NCBI GenBank assembly: GCA_035628135.1
Contig: DASPKM010000010.1
Location: 806,001-870,000 of the forward strand
Length of the DNA stretch: 64,000 nucleotides
Source of the DNA: DASPKM01 sp035628135
GTDB taxonomy: Bacteria; Bacteroidota; Bacteroidia; Chitinophagales; Chitinophagaceae
Reading direction: 5' to 3'
Shown here: positions 17,311 through 24,514 of the stretch, piece by piece
Numbering within the stretch: the stretch's first letter is position 1
Layout of the letters: every line of letters begins with the position of its first letter
The notes under the pieces: generated by a model
Databases searched by the model: none
Seen by the model: only the letters and a program-made list of their open reading frames with translations
Told to the model about the DNA's origin: nothing
Translations under genes and position numbers: made by a program

Positions 17311-17982
17311 TTACTGTATTCTAAATTTTTGCTGATTTACATGATGCGGATTGTTGGGATTGGTGATAACGGCGGTCGCCTCGCTTAAGGGAAATGATGT
17401 CCCTGTCGAAAGAACAACTCCTTTTTGTCTGATCACGCCATTGCTGATATCAGATGACGTTTGTAGCTTGATCAGAGGCATGATGATTTGACTGTATTGC
17501 GTTCCTACAACCATAATTGAAGCGCCATTCGGGTTGAAGATATGGACATGAGGCCTTCCTAACGTGTCAGTGGCCGCCGCGTTGAACTCGGCTTCCGTAG
17601 TGATAACTCTTAAGCCCTCAACGGTAACCGTATAATCCGAATTCGATTGCGTGGCAGTCGGATTATTTATGTTGTGAAATTCTATTTTTAAAGCACCGTC
17701 ATCTGCCGCAACAACAACCAGATTGGTGTTGCCGTCAAAATCATTCGTTTGAAAGCTTGACGGTTTAGGCGCGCCATTATAAAAGATGTAAAAATTGTTG
17801 GCCGGACGAAACAACGCTGTGGGATTGTTTCCGCCGCTTCCGCCGCCATTACCCCCACCACCATTACCACCGCCGCCGTTACCATTACCGCCGCCATTGC
17901 CGTTATTAGTCGTTGTGCCGCCGTCCTTTGAACAGGCTGCAAGGAGACACATTGCAATTACACAAAAAAGAACTCTTTTCAT
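17311..17982 (-). CDS. Glycine-linker lipoprotein
   Basis: A 223-residue secreted lipoprotein. The start at 17,982 gives a clean signal peptide (MKRVLFCVIAMCLLAACS) with lipobox LAAC; an upstream in-frame ATG would add eight poor residues. Directly after the cysteine comes a flexible Gly/Asn-rich linker of about 40 residues, then a beta-rich domain (FYIFYNGAPKP, LKIEFHNIN, YTVTVEGLRV, PHVHIFNPNGA) of unknown family. The linker DNA is a low-complexity GGN/GGT tract. It lies 17 bases after the WG-repeat gene, suggesting joint surface function. Confidence 0.75.
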   Translation of the reverse strand: MKRVLFCVIAMCLLAACSKDGGTTTNNGNGGGNGNGGGGNGGGGNGGGSGGNNPTALFRPANNFYIFYNGAPKPSSFQTNDFDGNTNLVVVAADDGALKIEFHNINNPTATQSNSDYTVTVEGLRVITTEAEFNAAATDTLGRPHVHIFNPNGASIMVVGTQYSQIIMPLIKLQTSSDISNGVIRQKGVVLSTGTSFPLSEATAVITNPNNPHHVNQQKFRIQ

Positions 17983-17999
17983 ATAAATAGATTGAAGGT

Positions 18000-19235
18000 T
18001 TACCAATTGTTTTTTGCTTGTTTCACCAATACGAAGATGCCTTGCCGATTGATATAGCCTTCGCGGTAAATGGGAAAGCCGTTATTGTCCTTGCCTGTTT
18101 CCAGCTTGGCATAGGCAAGATTTGATATGGGGTCAAATAGGCTGATTTCTTCAAATATGGGATCGATGTATCTTTCGTTGGCGATATCAAGGATTCCCTT
18201 CTTGATCGCTCTTTCTCGGGTTCTGCGGGCAAAAACGATCTGTCCATCCTGATAAGGTTCCTCGACATACCAATCGGGGTATTTCATGTTGCGCCCGGGA
18301 AGCCCTGCCTGTGCGAACATCGTTTGATAGGAGTATTCCTCGCCCAAAATATCGCAGCCGCCCAGGAGCGAGGCCCGCATGAAGCCACCGACAAATTTTT
18401 TATCCGTATTCACTTCTGCTTTGGACGATAGGGGCACGTTCACTCTGACTTCACCGTTTTGATTGATAAGCGAGAATTTGATATCGGTTTGAACCCTGGG
18501 AACAATAGCTGCAAGGCCAAAGCCGAAAGACGAAGGCGGCATGGAATATTGAAACGGGATCTTCACTTTGCCTGTCTTGTCGATGAAACCCCATTTGATT
18601 TCTCCAAATTCATTTTTCTTTGACACGGCCGCCAAGCCTTCGGAAAACTCCTTGGCTGAAACATATTGCGCGGGGATGACGATTTTGCCGCTTGTGTCCA
18701 TATAGCCGTAGCCATTCTCCGTGTTGAACCGCACCAGACCTTCGTGCCATTCATCGAATGTCAGGGCGTTGGTGGTTTTAAACGTAATCTTCCGGCCTTT
18801 GGCGTTGATGCAGGTGATCGCGACAGGGATAATGGTGAGTTCACGTCGTGCCTCGCCGAACCAGGCAAAGCCGTCTGGCCAATTTTCGATGCGTGGGGGA
18901 TCACCCCGAAACGAATGGATCACCTTTCCCTGGCTGTTGAGCAGATCGGTCGGCTTGAATTTCGCGCTGCCGGAGAACAAGCCGCTGCGCCCGTGGGAGG
19001 CGATGTATTCATATTTGTTGAAGGGAACAATCTGGTGGAAATTCTGATCTATAATTGCATGGGAATTCCCTTTGACAATAATCGCCGCGCCGCGATTGAA
19101 AGGGTACACATGATCGACGTCCAAGTATTTTGCACTAGGTGCGACCGTGCCAACCTTTGTATGATCCACTGTGTTAGATTGACCCAGTAATTCATTGCTA
19201 AGGATGGCCAGCAAACAAAGAAGTATTTTCCTCAT
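18000..19235 (-). CDS. Secreted WG-repeat protein
   Basis: A 411-residue protein with a signal peptide (residues 1-19, LLCLLAILSNELLGQ) and at least four WG-type beta repeats, seen as YGYMDTSGKIVIPAQY, WGFIDKTGKVKIPFQY, FSLINQNGEV and KGILDIANERYIDP. The family is periplasmic or surface-located in Bacteroidota with unknown ligands. Its start overlaps the stop of a sigma-factor fragment (ATGA), and the lipoprotein gene follows, so the three form one operon. Likely involved in cell-surface contacts; not demonstrated. Confidence 0.85.
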   Translation of the reverse strand: MRKILLCLLAILSNELLGQSNTVDHTKVGTVAPSAKYLDVDHVYPFNRGAAIIVKGNSHAIIDQNFHQIVPFNKYEYIASHGRSGLFSGSAKFKPTDLLNSQGKVIHSFRGDPPRIENWPDGFAWFGEARRELTIIPVAITCINAKGRKITFKTTNALTFDEWHEGLVRFNTENGYGYMDTSGKIVIPAQYVSAKEFSEGLAAVSKKNEFGEIKWGFIDKTGKVKIPFQYSMPPSSFGFGLAAIVPRVQTDIKFSLINQNGEVRVNVPLSSKAEVNTDKKFVGGFMRASLLGGCDILGEEYSYQTMFAQAGLPGRNMKYPDWYVEEPYQDGQIVFARRTRERAIKKGILDIANERYIDPIFEEISLFDPISNLAYAKLETGKDNNGFPIYREGYINRQGIFVLVKQAKNNW

Positions 19236-19570
19236 TGTTTATGTGTTTGTTGTCTGTAATACAATTCTCGAAGAACTTCGGAACGGGTGATTTCAACCTG
19301 GGCAGAGAAATCAGCTTGATCGCTGCCAAAACAAGTTTGCCGTGTGGTGGTATAAAGAAATGCCTTGATTGGTGTTTCTGCATTGAATTCAGCACGCTTT
19401 TGCCAAAGTGTAAAAAACACTTCACTGACGATATCTTCTGCTCTTTCTCGGTTTTTCAATAGTCTGTTGGCAAAGAATGCTACCGCCGCATAATACTTAT
19501 CGAACAGGTAGCTGAAGTTGCCCTCATCGATTACGAAGGCGTCGTTTCCGTATGATTGAGTGCTTTGCAT
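19232..19570 (-). CDS. ECF sigma factor, truncated after region 2
   Basis: A 112-residue protein. Residues 17-75 match sigma-70 region 2 of Bacteroidetes ECF factors (FDKYYAAVAFFANRLLKN, AEDIVSEVFFTLW, IKAFLYTTTRQTC). After this about 15 residues are missing relative to the usual linker, EITRSEVLRELY resumes, and the protein stops where region 4 should begin. Without region 4 it cannot recognise a -35 element, so it is probably non-functional as a normal sigma factor, or a core-binding decoy. Its stop overlaps the WG-repeat ATG (ATGA), so it may survive as a translational leader. Neither loss is explained by a simple homopolymer slip. Confidence 0.7.
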   Translation of the reverse strand: MQSTQSYGNDAFVIDEGNFSYLFDKYYAAVAFFANRLLKNRERAEDIVSEVFFTLWQKRAEFNAETPIKAFLYTTTRQTCFGSDQADFSAQVEITRSEVLRELYYRQQTHKQ

Positions 19571-19655
19571 ACATAAAATGGCCTCCCCCGGTAAAGGGGA
19601 GGCAGCCTAATCGAAATAGTCATTAACCAGTAGACCTTATCAGATTTAGGCAAAA

Positions 19656-19697
19656 AAATTGTCCAAGTGCAAACCAACGTTTACTCTTGGACAATTT
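19656..19697. promoter_or_regulatory. Perfect 12-bp inverted repeat upstream of the serine recombinase
   Basis: AAATTGTCCAAG (19,656-19,667) and CTTGGACAATTT (19,686-19,697) separated by 18 bases. The TGTCCAA core recurs as a second inverted pair 125 bases downstream. Likely recombinase-binding or recombination (res-like) site. Confidence 0.65.
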
Positions 19698-19784
19698 CTG
19701 ATAGAGTGATGAAATGGGTTAGCTAGGGAATCCAGTTTCGGCGGGCATTTGCACGATAAAAAAATTTTGCCTTTTTCTGGATTT

Positions 19785-19818
19785 TGTCCAAAAATAATCG
19801 TTCGTTGACTTTTGGACA
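19785..19818. promoter_or_regulatory. Second TGTCCAA inverted repeat
   Basis: TGTCCAAAA (19,785-19,793) and TTTTGGACA (19,810-19,818) with a 16-base spacer, ending 13 bases before the recombinase ATG. Same core as the repeat at 19,656, so both are probably bound by one protein. Confidence 0.6.
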
Positions 19819-19831
19819 TTGGTTAAGGCTC

Positions 19832-20497
19832 ATGCTATTCGCGATAGCGTATCTGCGCGTATCGACCTCCAAGCAAGGTAAAAGCGGCTTGGGGCTTGAA
19901 GCGCAATTGACTGCCATAAGGCAATACTGCCTTGCCAATGGTTTCATCCTGTTATTGGAGATAGTGGAAGTAAAGTCTACCCGTAAAAATCGACCTCGCC
20001 TGCAAGAAGCCTTTGCTCTTTGCCGCAAACATAAAGCAACATTAATCGTTGCGCGCCTTGACCGCTTAGGCCGTGACGTCGAAGAAATCGCCCATAACGT
20101 AAAGCGAAATATAGAAATTATTGTTGTTGATAATCCGCATGCCAACCGTTTTACAATTCATATTCTGGCCGCAGTTGCTGAGGAACAACGACGCACGATC
20201 AGCGTCAACACAAAACAAGCATTGCAGGCTGCAAAAATGCGAGGAATAGAGTTGGGCAAGAACGGGAAAATGTTATCAGTAAAAAACAAACTTGAAGCTG
20301 ATGCATTCGCCCAAAAATTAAAGCCGGTGCTTAACGGCCTAGCCGCAGAAGGTCATACATCTATACGGAAAATTGTGGCGGCGCTCAATGCGCAAGGCGT
20401 TGAAACTTTTCGGCCAGGTGCCAAATGGCATCGGACAACAGTGTGCAACTTGTTAGAGCGACTAAGTAAGACGAGTAACGCTCAACGGGCTGTCTGA
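19832..20497 (+). CDS. Serine recombinase (resolvase/invertase family)
   Basis: A 221-residue recombinase. The start at 19,832 (MLFAIAYLRVSTSKQG) is preferred because the resolvase catalytic domain begins there; the longer frame would run through the second inverted repeat. The YLRVST motif carries the nucleophilic serine; RLDRLGRDVEEI is the family's arginine-rich active-site segment, and a C-terminal HTH-like region (TSIRKIVAALNAQGVETFRPGAKWHRTTVCNLLER, cited in parts) binds DNA. Two pairs of TGTCCAA inverted repeats precede it. It may resolve dimers or invert DNA in the element rather than integrate it, because a tyrosine integrase is also present. Confidence 0.85.
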   Translation: MLFAIAYLRVSTSKQGKSGLGLEAQLTAIRQYCLANGFILLLEIVEVKSTRKNRPRLQEAFALCRKHKATLIVARLDRLGRDVEEIAHNVKRNIEIIVVDNPHANRFTIHILAAVAEEQRRTISVNTKQALQAAKMRGIELGKNGKMLSVKNKLEADAFAQKLKPVLNGLAAEGHTSIRKIVAALNAQGVETFRPGAKWHRTTVCNLLERLSKTSNAQRAV

Positions 20498-20527
20498 TTT
20501 GTTAGAAACTATGAGATGGCTTAAAAG

Positions 20528-20555
20528 AAAAAACCCCAGATTTCTGGGGTTTTTC
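20528..20555 (+). terminator. Bidirectional rho-independent terminator
   Basis: AAAAACCCCAGA/TCTGGGGTTTTT palindrome with T-runs on both strands. It ends the recombinase transcript from the left and the XRE gene transcript from the right. Confidence 0.88.
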
Positions 20556-20603
20556 TTAGTTTCATTTGAACCTTACTTCAAAGCAAGACAAGCGAAGTAG
20601 TCC

Positions 20604-20891
20604 TTACAAATACACAGATTTAACCAGCGTATCAATAGTTGGTGATAATTCCTTAAAGGCGCGGCGTCTTTCTTTAGGAACATCACTTTCTTCTATGCTC
20701 AAATAAAAAATTACCGAAAGAGGAACGTTAAGCTCCTTTGATATATTCATTAAAAGTGCGGTAGAAGGCATTTTCGTATCACTCTCAATTTGTGAAAGAT
20801 AAGTTTGCGTTATATCGCAACTTTTTGCTAAATCACCTTGACTAATTTTCTTTTCGGTTCGAATGTCTTTGATAACCTTTCCGATATTCAT
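20604..20891 (-). CDS. XRE-family transcriptional regulator
   Basis: A 95-residue Cro/C1-type repressor: helix-turn-helix at residues 17-40 (ISQGDLAKSCDITQTYLSQIE), then MPSTALLMNISKELNVPLSV. The C-terminal 30 residues are a short helical tail with no effector domain. It lies beside the integrase end of the element and probably controls integration or transfer genes. An 80-residue gene is 47 bases upstream in the same direction. Confidence 0.85.
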   Translation of the reverse strand: MNIGKVIKDIRTEKKISQGDLAKSCDITQTYLSQIESDTKMPSTALLMNISKELNVPLSVIFYLSIEESDVPKERRRAFKELSPTIDTLVKSVYL

Positions 20892-20938
20892 TATTTTGGT
20901 GAATGATCAAAATTTATCAAACAACTAAGATTAACAAA

Positions 20939-21181
20939 TTACAGGTGAGAGTCCACCAAGGTATATATGTTATAGACCTGTAATACTACTTCAATAATTC
21001 TTAAAACCGCTTCAGAAACATTTTCACCGTTCTCGCTCAGCACAATTTCTAAAGCCTTATCTATGCAGTATTCTAACTGCACTAAATCTTGGTGTCCTTC
21101 CGAATATCTATAGTCCTGTGAAAGTCTTTGCACAATCTCTTTACACTGCAAAAGAATTTCTGTTAATCCGTCATCGTTCAT
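20939..21181 (-). CDS. Small helical hypothetical protein
   Basis: An 80-residue acidic, all-helical protein (EILLQCKEIVQRLSQDY, LEYCIDKALEIVLSE, VLRIIEVVLQVYNIY). No known family. Co-oriented with and just upstream of the XRE gene. An anti-repressor or modulator is possible but unsupported. Confidence 0.5.
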   Translation of the reverse strand: MNDDGLTEILLQCKEIVQRLSQDYRYSEGHQDLVQLEYCIDKALEIVLSENGENVSEAVLRIIEVVLQVYNIYTLVDSHL

Positions 21182-21383
21182 TGATAGATTTTCGTTTTTT
21201 CTCTGAACAATAAACCTGTGATGAAAGAATGATACTATGAAACGCTGATGTCAAAGAACTGTTAGTAATATTGTTGACATCCAAAGATAGGGTGATTGGC
21301 ATTTAGAAAAAAATATTTCTTTTTTAACTGGGAGTTAGAAATCATCAAAATATTTACAACAAATAGGTAATTAACTGTAAATC

Positions 21384-22589
21384 TTAGAATTGTAAAACGG
21401 CGTTTAACGCCTCGTCAGCATCCTTATGAATAAAATTCGCCTGATAACCAATAGTGGTTTCAATCTTTGAGTGGCGATAAAGTTTTTGCAGCATTTGAAC
21501 CGGTATGCGGTCCCCCGATATGTTTCCGAAAGTATGTCGGGCGATATGCATCGTAAGCTTCTTTTCAATACCCGCTTGAGGCGCTACATGAGTGCGAAGG
21601 CATTTATCGATACGGCTTGCGGCAAATGCGATTGCGCGCTGAACAATGAAAGGGTCGCCTAAGCTATCCAGTCGTTTTAATTCAGGGAAAACGAGATCAT
21701 GTTTGGTGTCCTTATATTGGGTAAGAATATTTTCGGCCTTCTCCGGGATTTTTAGAGAGCCCGCCTTATTGTTCTTTCCCATCGCATAATGTAGACGGCC
21801 ATTTTGAAAGTCCGAATGTTTCAGACGTAGAACATCAGAAACACGCATGCCGGCAAAATAAAAAGAAATGAGGAACAGATTCCGGCAATGGTTTTGGTAT
21901 TCATCGGGTAATTCCACCTTTTCCAGCTTGGTAATTTCTTCCGCAGTCAGACCCACTTTAATGGAATCAGGAAATTTGATTTTCGCCTTGCCCTTGCCAA
22001 ATGGGTAATATTTCGGGTCTGTAACCTGGTTCTTAATGGCGTAGGAGAACACGGAGCGAATGGTTACCCAATGATTGACGGCCGTACGCTCATTGACGCC
22101 TTGTGATCCGCGTAAATAGCTTTTGAACTTATCCAGCATACCCACGGATATATCAGAGAAGGCAATATCATCGCCGCCCAGAAACTCTTTGAAATGCTTG
22201 ATGCGGGGCTTCTCGGAAGTGTATTGATTATACTTGCCGGATGTCTTCAGTTCATCAAGCCATGCTTGTGCCTGGGCAAAGAACGTAGCGCCAGCCGAAG
22301 GCTTGATTTTTTGCCGAACGGCGCGGGAGCTGACGTAATCTTTTTGAGATTCCACCTCAAGAGCCTTGTCATTGGCCTCGGACAGTTTCTTTAGAAGGAA
22401 GTTGTTTAACCTGGCTGAATTGGGATGCGTCTTTCTTACCCGCTGGGCTTTTTCATCCCAATCGGTTGGTTTAATGGAATACTCAAGATAGATATAGCTT
22501 GACTTTCTATCCTTGGTGATCCGAATAGCGAGAGGATAAGTGCCATCAGCCTTTTCCTCTTTGCGCAATACAACTTTGAGTGTAGCCAT
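21384..22589 (-). CDS. Tyrosine integrase of the Bacteroidetes ICE type
   Basis: A 401-residue integrase: N-terminal arm-binding domain (residues 1-90), SAM-like core-binding domain (100-190) and catalytic domain with R249 (AGMRVSD), H348-x-x-R351 (HIARH), H373 (YRHS) and nucleophile Y382 (TIGYQ). All catalytic residues are present. It lies 135 bases from a tRNA-Phe 3'-end copy, so it almost surely integrated this element there. A perfect 11-base tandem repeat sits 12 bases upstream of its start, suggesting repression of its own promoter. The usual length for this family is about 400 residues. Confidence 0.93.
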   Translation of the reverse strand: MATLKVVLRKEEKADGTYPLAIRITKDRKSSYIYLEYSIKPTDWDEKAQRVRKTHPNSARLNNFLLKKLSEANDKALEVESQKDYVSSRAVRQKIKPSAGATFFAQAQAWLDELKTSGKYNQYTSEKPRIKHFKEFLGGDDIAFSDISVGMLDKFKSYLRGSQGVNERTAVNHWVTIRSVFSYAIKNQVTDPKYYPFGKGKAKIKFPDSIKVGLTAEEITKLEKVELPDEYQNHCRNLFLISFYFAGMRVSDVLRLKHSDFQNGRLHYAMGKNNKAGSLKIPEKAENILTQYKDTKHDLVFPELKRLDSLGDPFIVQRAIAFAASRIDKCLRTHVAPQAGIEKKLTMHIARHTFGNISGDRIPVQMLQKLYRHSKIETTIGYQANFIHKDADEALNAVLQF

Positions 22590-22600
22590 GCTGCGGAATT

Positions 22601-22622
22601 ACTACAACAATACTACAACAAT
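22601..22622. repeat. 11-bp tandem direct repeat upstream of integrase
   Basis: ACTACAACAAT twice in perfect tandem at 22,601-22,611 and 22,612-22,622. On the minus strand it reads ATTGTTGTAGT twice, overlapping the likely integrase promoter. Candidate regulator or integrase site. Confidence 0.6.
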
Positions 22623-22690
22623 TTGCGGTTTTGCTTGTCAGCGTGTGAAATAAAATAATGTGAATAATGTTGGTTATCAACCAAGTCGAT

Positions 22691-22710
22691 TCAAATGAAA
22701 TCAAATAAAA
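22691..22710. repeat. 10-bp tandem repeat, possible integrase arm sites
   Basis: TCAAATGAAA followed directly by TCAAATAAAA (9 of 10 identical), 14 bases inside the attachment site. Position and tandem direct orientation fit arm-type binding sites of a tyrosine integrase. Confidence 0.45.
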
Positions 22711-22724
22711 CCAAACTTTTCAAA

Positions 22725-22767
22725 ACTGAAAATCCTTGTGTCGGCGGTTCGATTCCGCCCCACACCA
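22725..22767 (+). other. attR: duplicated 3' end of tRNA-Phe(GAA)
   Basis: The sequence begins in the anticodon loop (CTGAAAA, anticodon GAA), continues with the 3' anticodon stem, variable loop GTGTC, T-arm GGCGG-TTCGATT-CCGCC and the 3' acceptor strand CCACACC plus discriminator A; CCA is not encoded. The 5' half of the tRNA is absent: upstream bases are AT-rich element DNA. This is the piece displaced when an element integrates in a tRNA 3' end, and it marks the element-chromosome boundary. The intact tRNA-Phe, with acceptor 5' strand GGTGTGG, is predicted left of the window. Confidence 0.88.
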
Positions 22768-22780
22768 CGGAGAAGAGAAA

Positions 22781-22812
22781 GCGTTACGAAGGAATATCGT
22801 GACGCTTTTTTT
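22781..22812 (+). terminator. Original terminator of the tRNA-Phe transcript
   Basis: GCGTTACGA/TCGTGACGC stem (one G-T pair), 7-base loop, then TTTTTTT. It lies 13 bases after the tRNA 3' end and now follows only the fragment. Confidence 0.85.
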
Positions 22813-22900
22813 ATAAATGCTTGCTCATGATACGTATTAATAATTAGAATATAGTGGCATAGATAAAATGTCACGGTTGCCGTTACCAGTGGGTTAGATT

Positions 22901-23389
22901 TTATAATTGCCTGAACATTATATAAGTGTCTACCAGTCCTAATTTTTTGTGTCGAAAGCCCTTGGGCGTTGTGCCAATAATTTCAAACCCGAGTTTTTTC
23001 CAAAGGTTAATTGCACTTGTATTGGTACTGACCACTATGTTGAACTGAATGCCTACATATTTCTTTTGTTTGGCAAACTCGATAGAATGTTCACACAGAA
23101 GCTTTCCGATGCCCTTACCTCGCGAATTTGGACTTACCATGTATCCGCAATTAGCAATGTGGCTGCCCAGGTCTACGTGATTTGGTTTAATGATGTAAGT
23201 CCCCAAAACGTTACCGTTGTCATCAACTGCTACGAACGTGTCCATGTAATCAGCAAACCAATATTTATCCAACGCCTCTTTGGGAGTGTTTGGGTCAAAA
23301 ACGTATGTGTCGCCCGTTTTAATAACGGTTGAAAAAATATTCCAAATTTTCTCGTAGTCCCTAGCCTTATCTGCTTTTCTGATTTCCAT
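22901..23389 (-). CDS. GNAT family N-acetyltransferase
   Basis: A 162-residue acetyl-CoA-dependent acetyltransferase. The acetyl-CoA loop is SRGKGIGKLLCEH (residues about 88-100), preceded by the core strand NCGYMVSP and followed by VSTNTSAINLWKKLGFEIIGTTP, the classic GNAT C-terminal motif. Length is normal. Substrate unknown; the family acts on amines of antibiotics, proteins or small molecules. First chromosomal gene beyond the element. Confidence 0.88.
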   Translation of the reverse strand: MEIRKADKARDYEKIWNIFSTVIKTGDTYVFDPNTPKEALDKYWFADYMDTFVAVDDNGNVLGTYIIKPNHVDLGSHIANCGYMVSPNSRGKGIGKLLCEHSIEFAKQKKYVGIQFNIVVSTNTSAINLWKKLGFEIIGTTPKGFRHKKLGLVDTYIMFRQL

Positions 23390-23582
23390 ACATATTATTT
23401 TTAACGGTTCTACCTGTCAGCCATCAAAGCTGCAAACTGGTCGCTATTTGCAGCATCTGGGCATAAACAATCAAGGCGCAGCATAGGTACAACATTTTCC
23501 GAATTCATGTAGTATTTCATGAATGCCATTTAACAGGAAAAGCAACGGTTGTAAATGTCGTTGCAGATGATTTTTCTACAGA

Positions 23583-24470
23583 TCATTCCTTCTTCAACAT
23601 CTTCAGCAACTCCTTCGCATTTTTTATTGCATATCCATCCCTATCATTATTAAAATAAGCCCAGACGCGTTTAGCCTTGCTTTCCCGAATGCGTTGAGCC
23701 CATACACGCAGCTCTTGCTTTGTGTAATTATGCCGATACCACTGCTTGGTTCCATGAAAACGAATGTAAACTTCGTCAGCAGTTTTTATGAGGTCATCGG
23801 GCAAACGCGGCCCGCTGCAGGAACAAAAAATGGTATTAGCCTGCCGGAAAGCTTTGTATACCGCCTCATTCCACCAGCTTTTGTGCCGGAACTCAACAAC
23901 ATTTCGCCTGCGAGGGTCTAATTGGCTTAATATACTCTTTAATCGCGCAGGAGTATAATGATAGCTCGGCGGCAATTGATATAAAAAACATCCCATTCGG
24001 CGTCCCAGCAGATCAGCGATCAAACCAAAGTCCTGGATAAGTTGCTTTGTAGCCTTAAACCGCTTGACATGCGTGATCAATTCACAAACTTTGACCGTGT
24101 ATATAAATTGGCGACGGCCGGCTTGCTTAAGCCACGTATTTACCGTTGCAACGGTTGGCCATGAATAGAAAGGCGCATTTAGTTCGACCGTCTTAAAATT
24201 TGTCGCATAATAGGAGAACCATTCATTGCGTGCCAGGTGCTCGGGATAGAAAAGCTTGTGCCAGTGCCAATAATACCAGCCCGAACAGCCAATGTTATAT
24301 TGTGGGGGTTGAGCGCCGGCAATTTTTTTCCTTGTGGTGTGTTCTTCGAACTCCAACCTCGCCACGTGCATTTTCTTTGCGCGGTTAATGTTTTCCGAAC
24401 GTTGTTTTTCGCGGCGCTCGGCACGTTTGGCACGTCGCTCCTCCAGTGTCAAAATCGGTTTATCAGGCAT
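23583..24470 (-). CDS. DUF72 domain protein
   Basis: A 295-residue TIM-barrel-type protein of the DUF72 (YecE) family. Recognisable segments are NIGCSGWYYWHWHKLFYP, FKTVELNAPFYSWPT, LITHVKRFK, FLYQLPPSYHYTPARL, VVEFRHKSWW and EVYIRFHGTKQWYRHNYT. The family is widespread and its reaction is not established. The first 45 residues are a basic extension (RRAKRAERREKQRSEN), unusual and possibly nucleic-acid binding. Confidence 0.88.
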   Translation of the reverse strand: MPDKPILTLEERRAKRAERREKQRSENINRAKKMHVARLEFEEHTTRKKIAGAQPPQYNIGCSGWYYWHWHKLFYPEHLARNEWFSYYATNFKTVELNAPFYSWPTVATVNTWLKQAGRRQFIYTVKVCELITHVKRFKATKQLIQDFGLIADLLGRRMGCFLYQLPPSYHYTPARLKSILSQLDPRRRNVVEFRHKSWWNEAVYKAFRQANTIFCSCSGPRLPDDLIKTADEVYIRFHGTKQWYRHNYTKQELRVWAQRIRESKAKRVWAYFNNDRDGYAIKNAKELLKMLKKE

Positions 24471-24514
24471 GGTTTATCATGGAGCAAATAAAAGGCCACG
24501 GATAACCGCCGGTG

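Larger units (their letters stand above)
1..22767. mobile_element. Right-hand part of an ICE/IME integrated at tRNA-Phe
   Basis: The element is bounded on the right by a tRNA-Phe 3'-end copy and its integrase gene; the left boundary is outside the window. Inside are a MobF relaxase, a coupling ATPase, an excisionase-like HTH, a Toprim primase, a RadC-like JAB protein, DUF2958, a serine recombinase and cargo (RTX protein, WG-repeat protein, lipoprotein, unknowns). Several genes here have clear Shine-Dalgarno sequences (for example before 6,510 and 8,698), which is not typical of Bacteroidota genes. No VirB/Tra mating-pore gene is visible. The element may be mobilisable only, or its transfer-channel genes may lie left of base 1. 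Confidence 0.8.

Noticed and set aside
17795..17986. Proline-rich plus-strand frame opposite the lipoprotein linker
   Set aside because: It is only the complement of the Gly-rich linker microsatellite.
18666..19190. Plus-strand frame of 174 codons
   Set aside because: Antisense to the WG-repeat gene, which has a signal peptide and clear repeats.
22725..22767. Complete tRNA gene
   Set aside because: Only the anticodon loop and 3' half are present; upstream bases do not form the D-arm or acceptor 5' strand.
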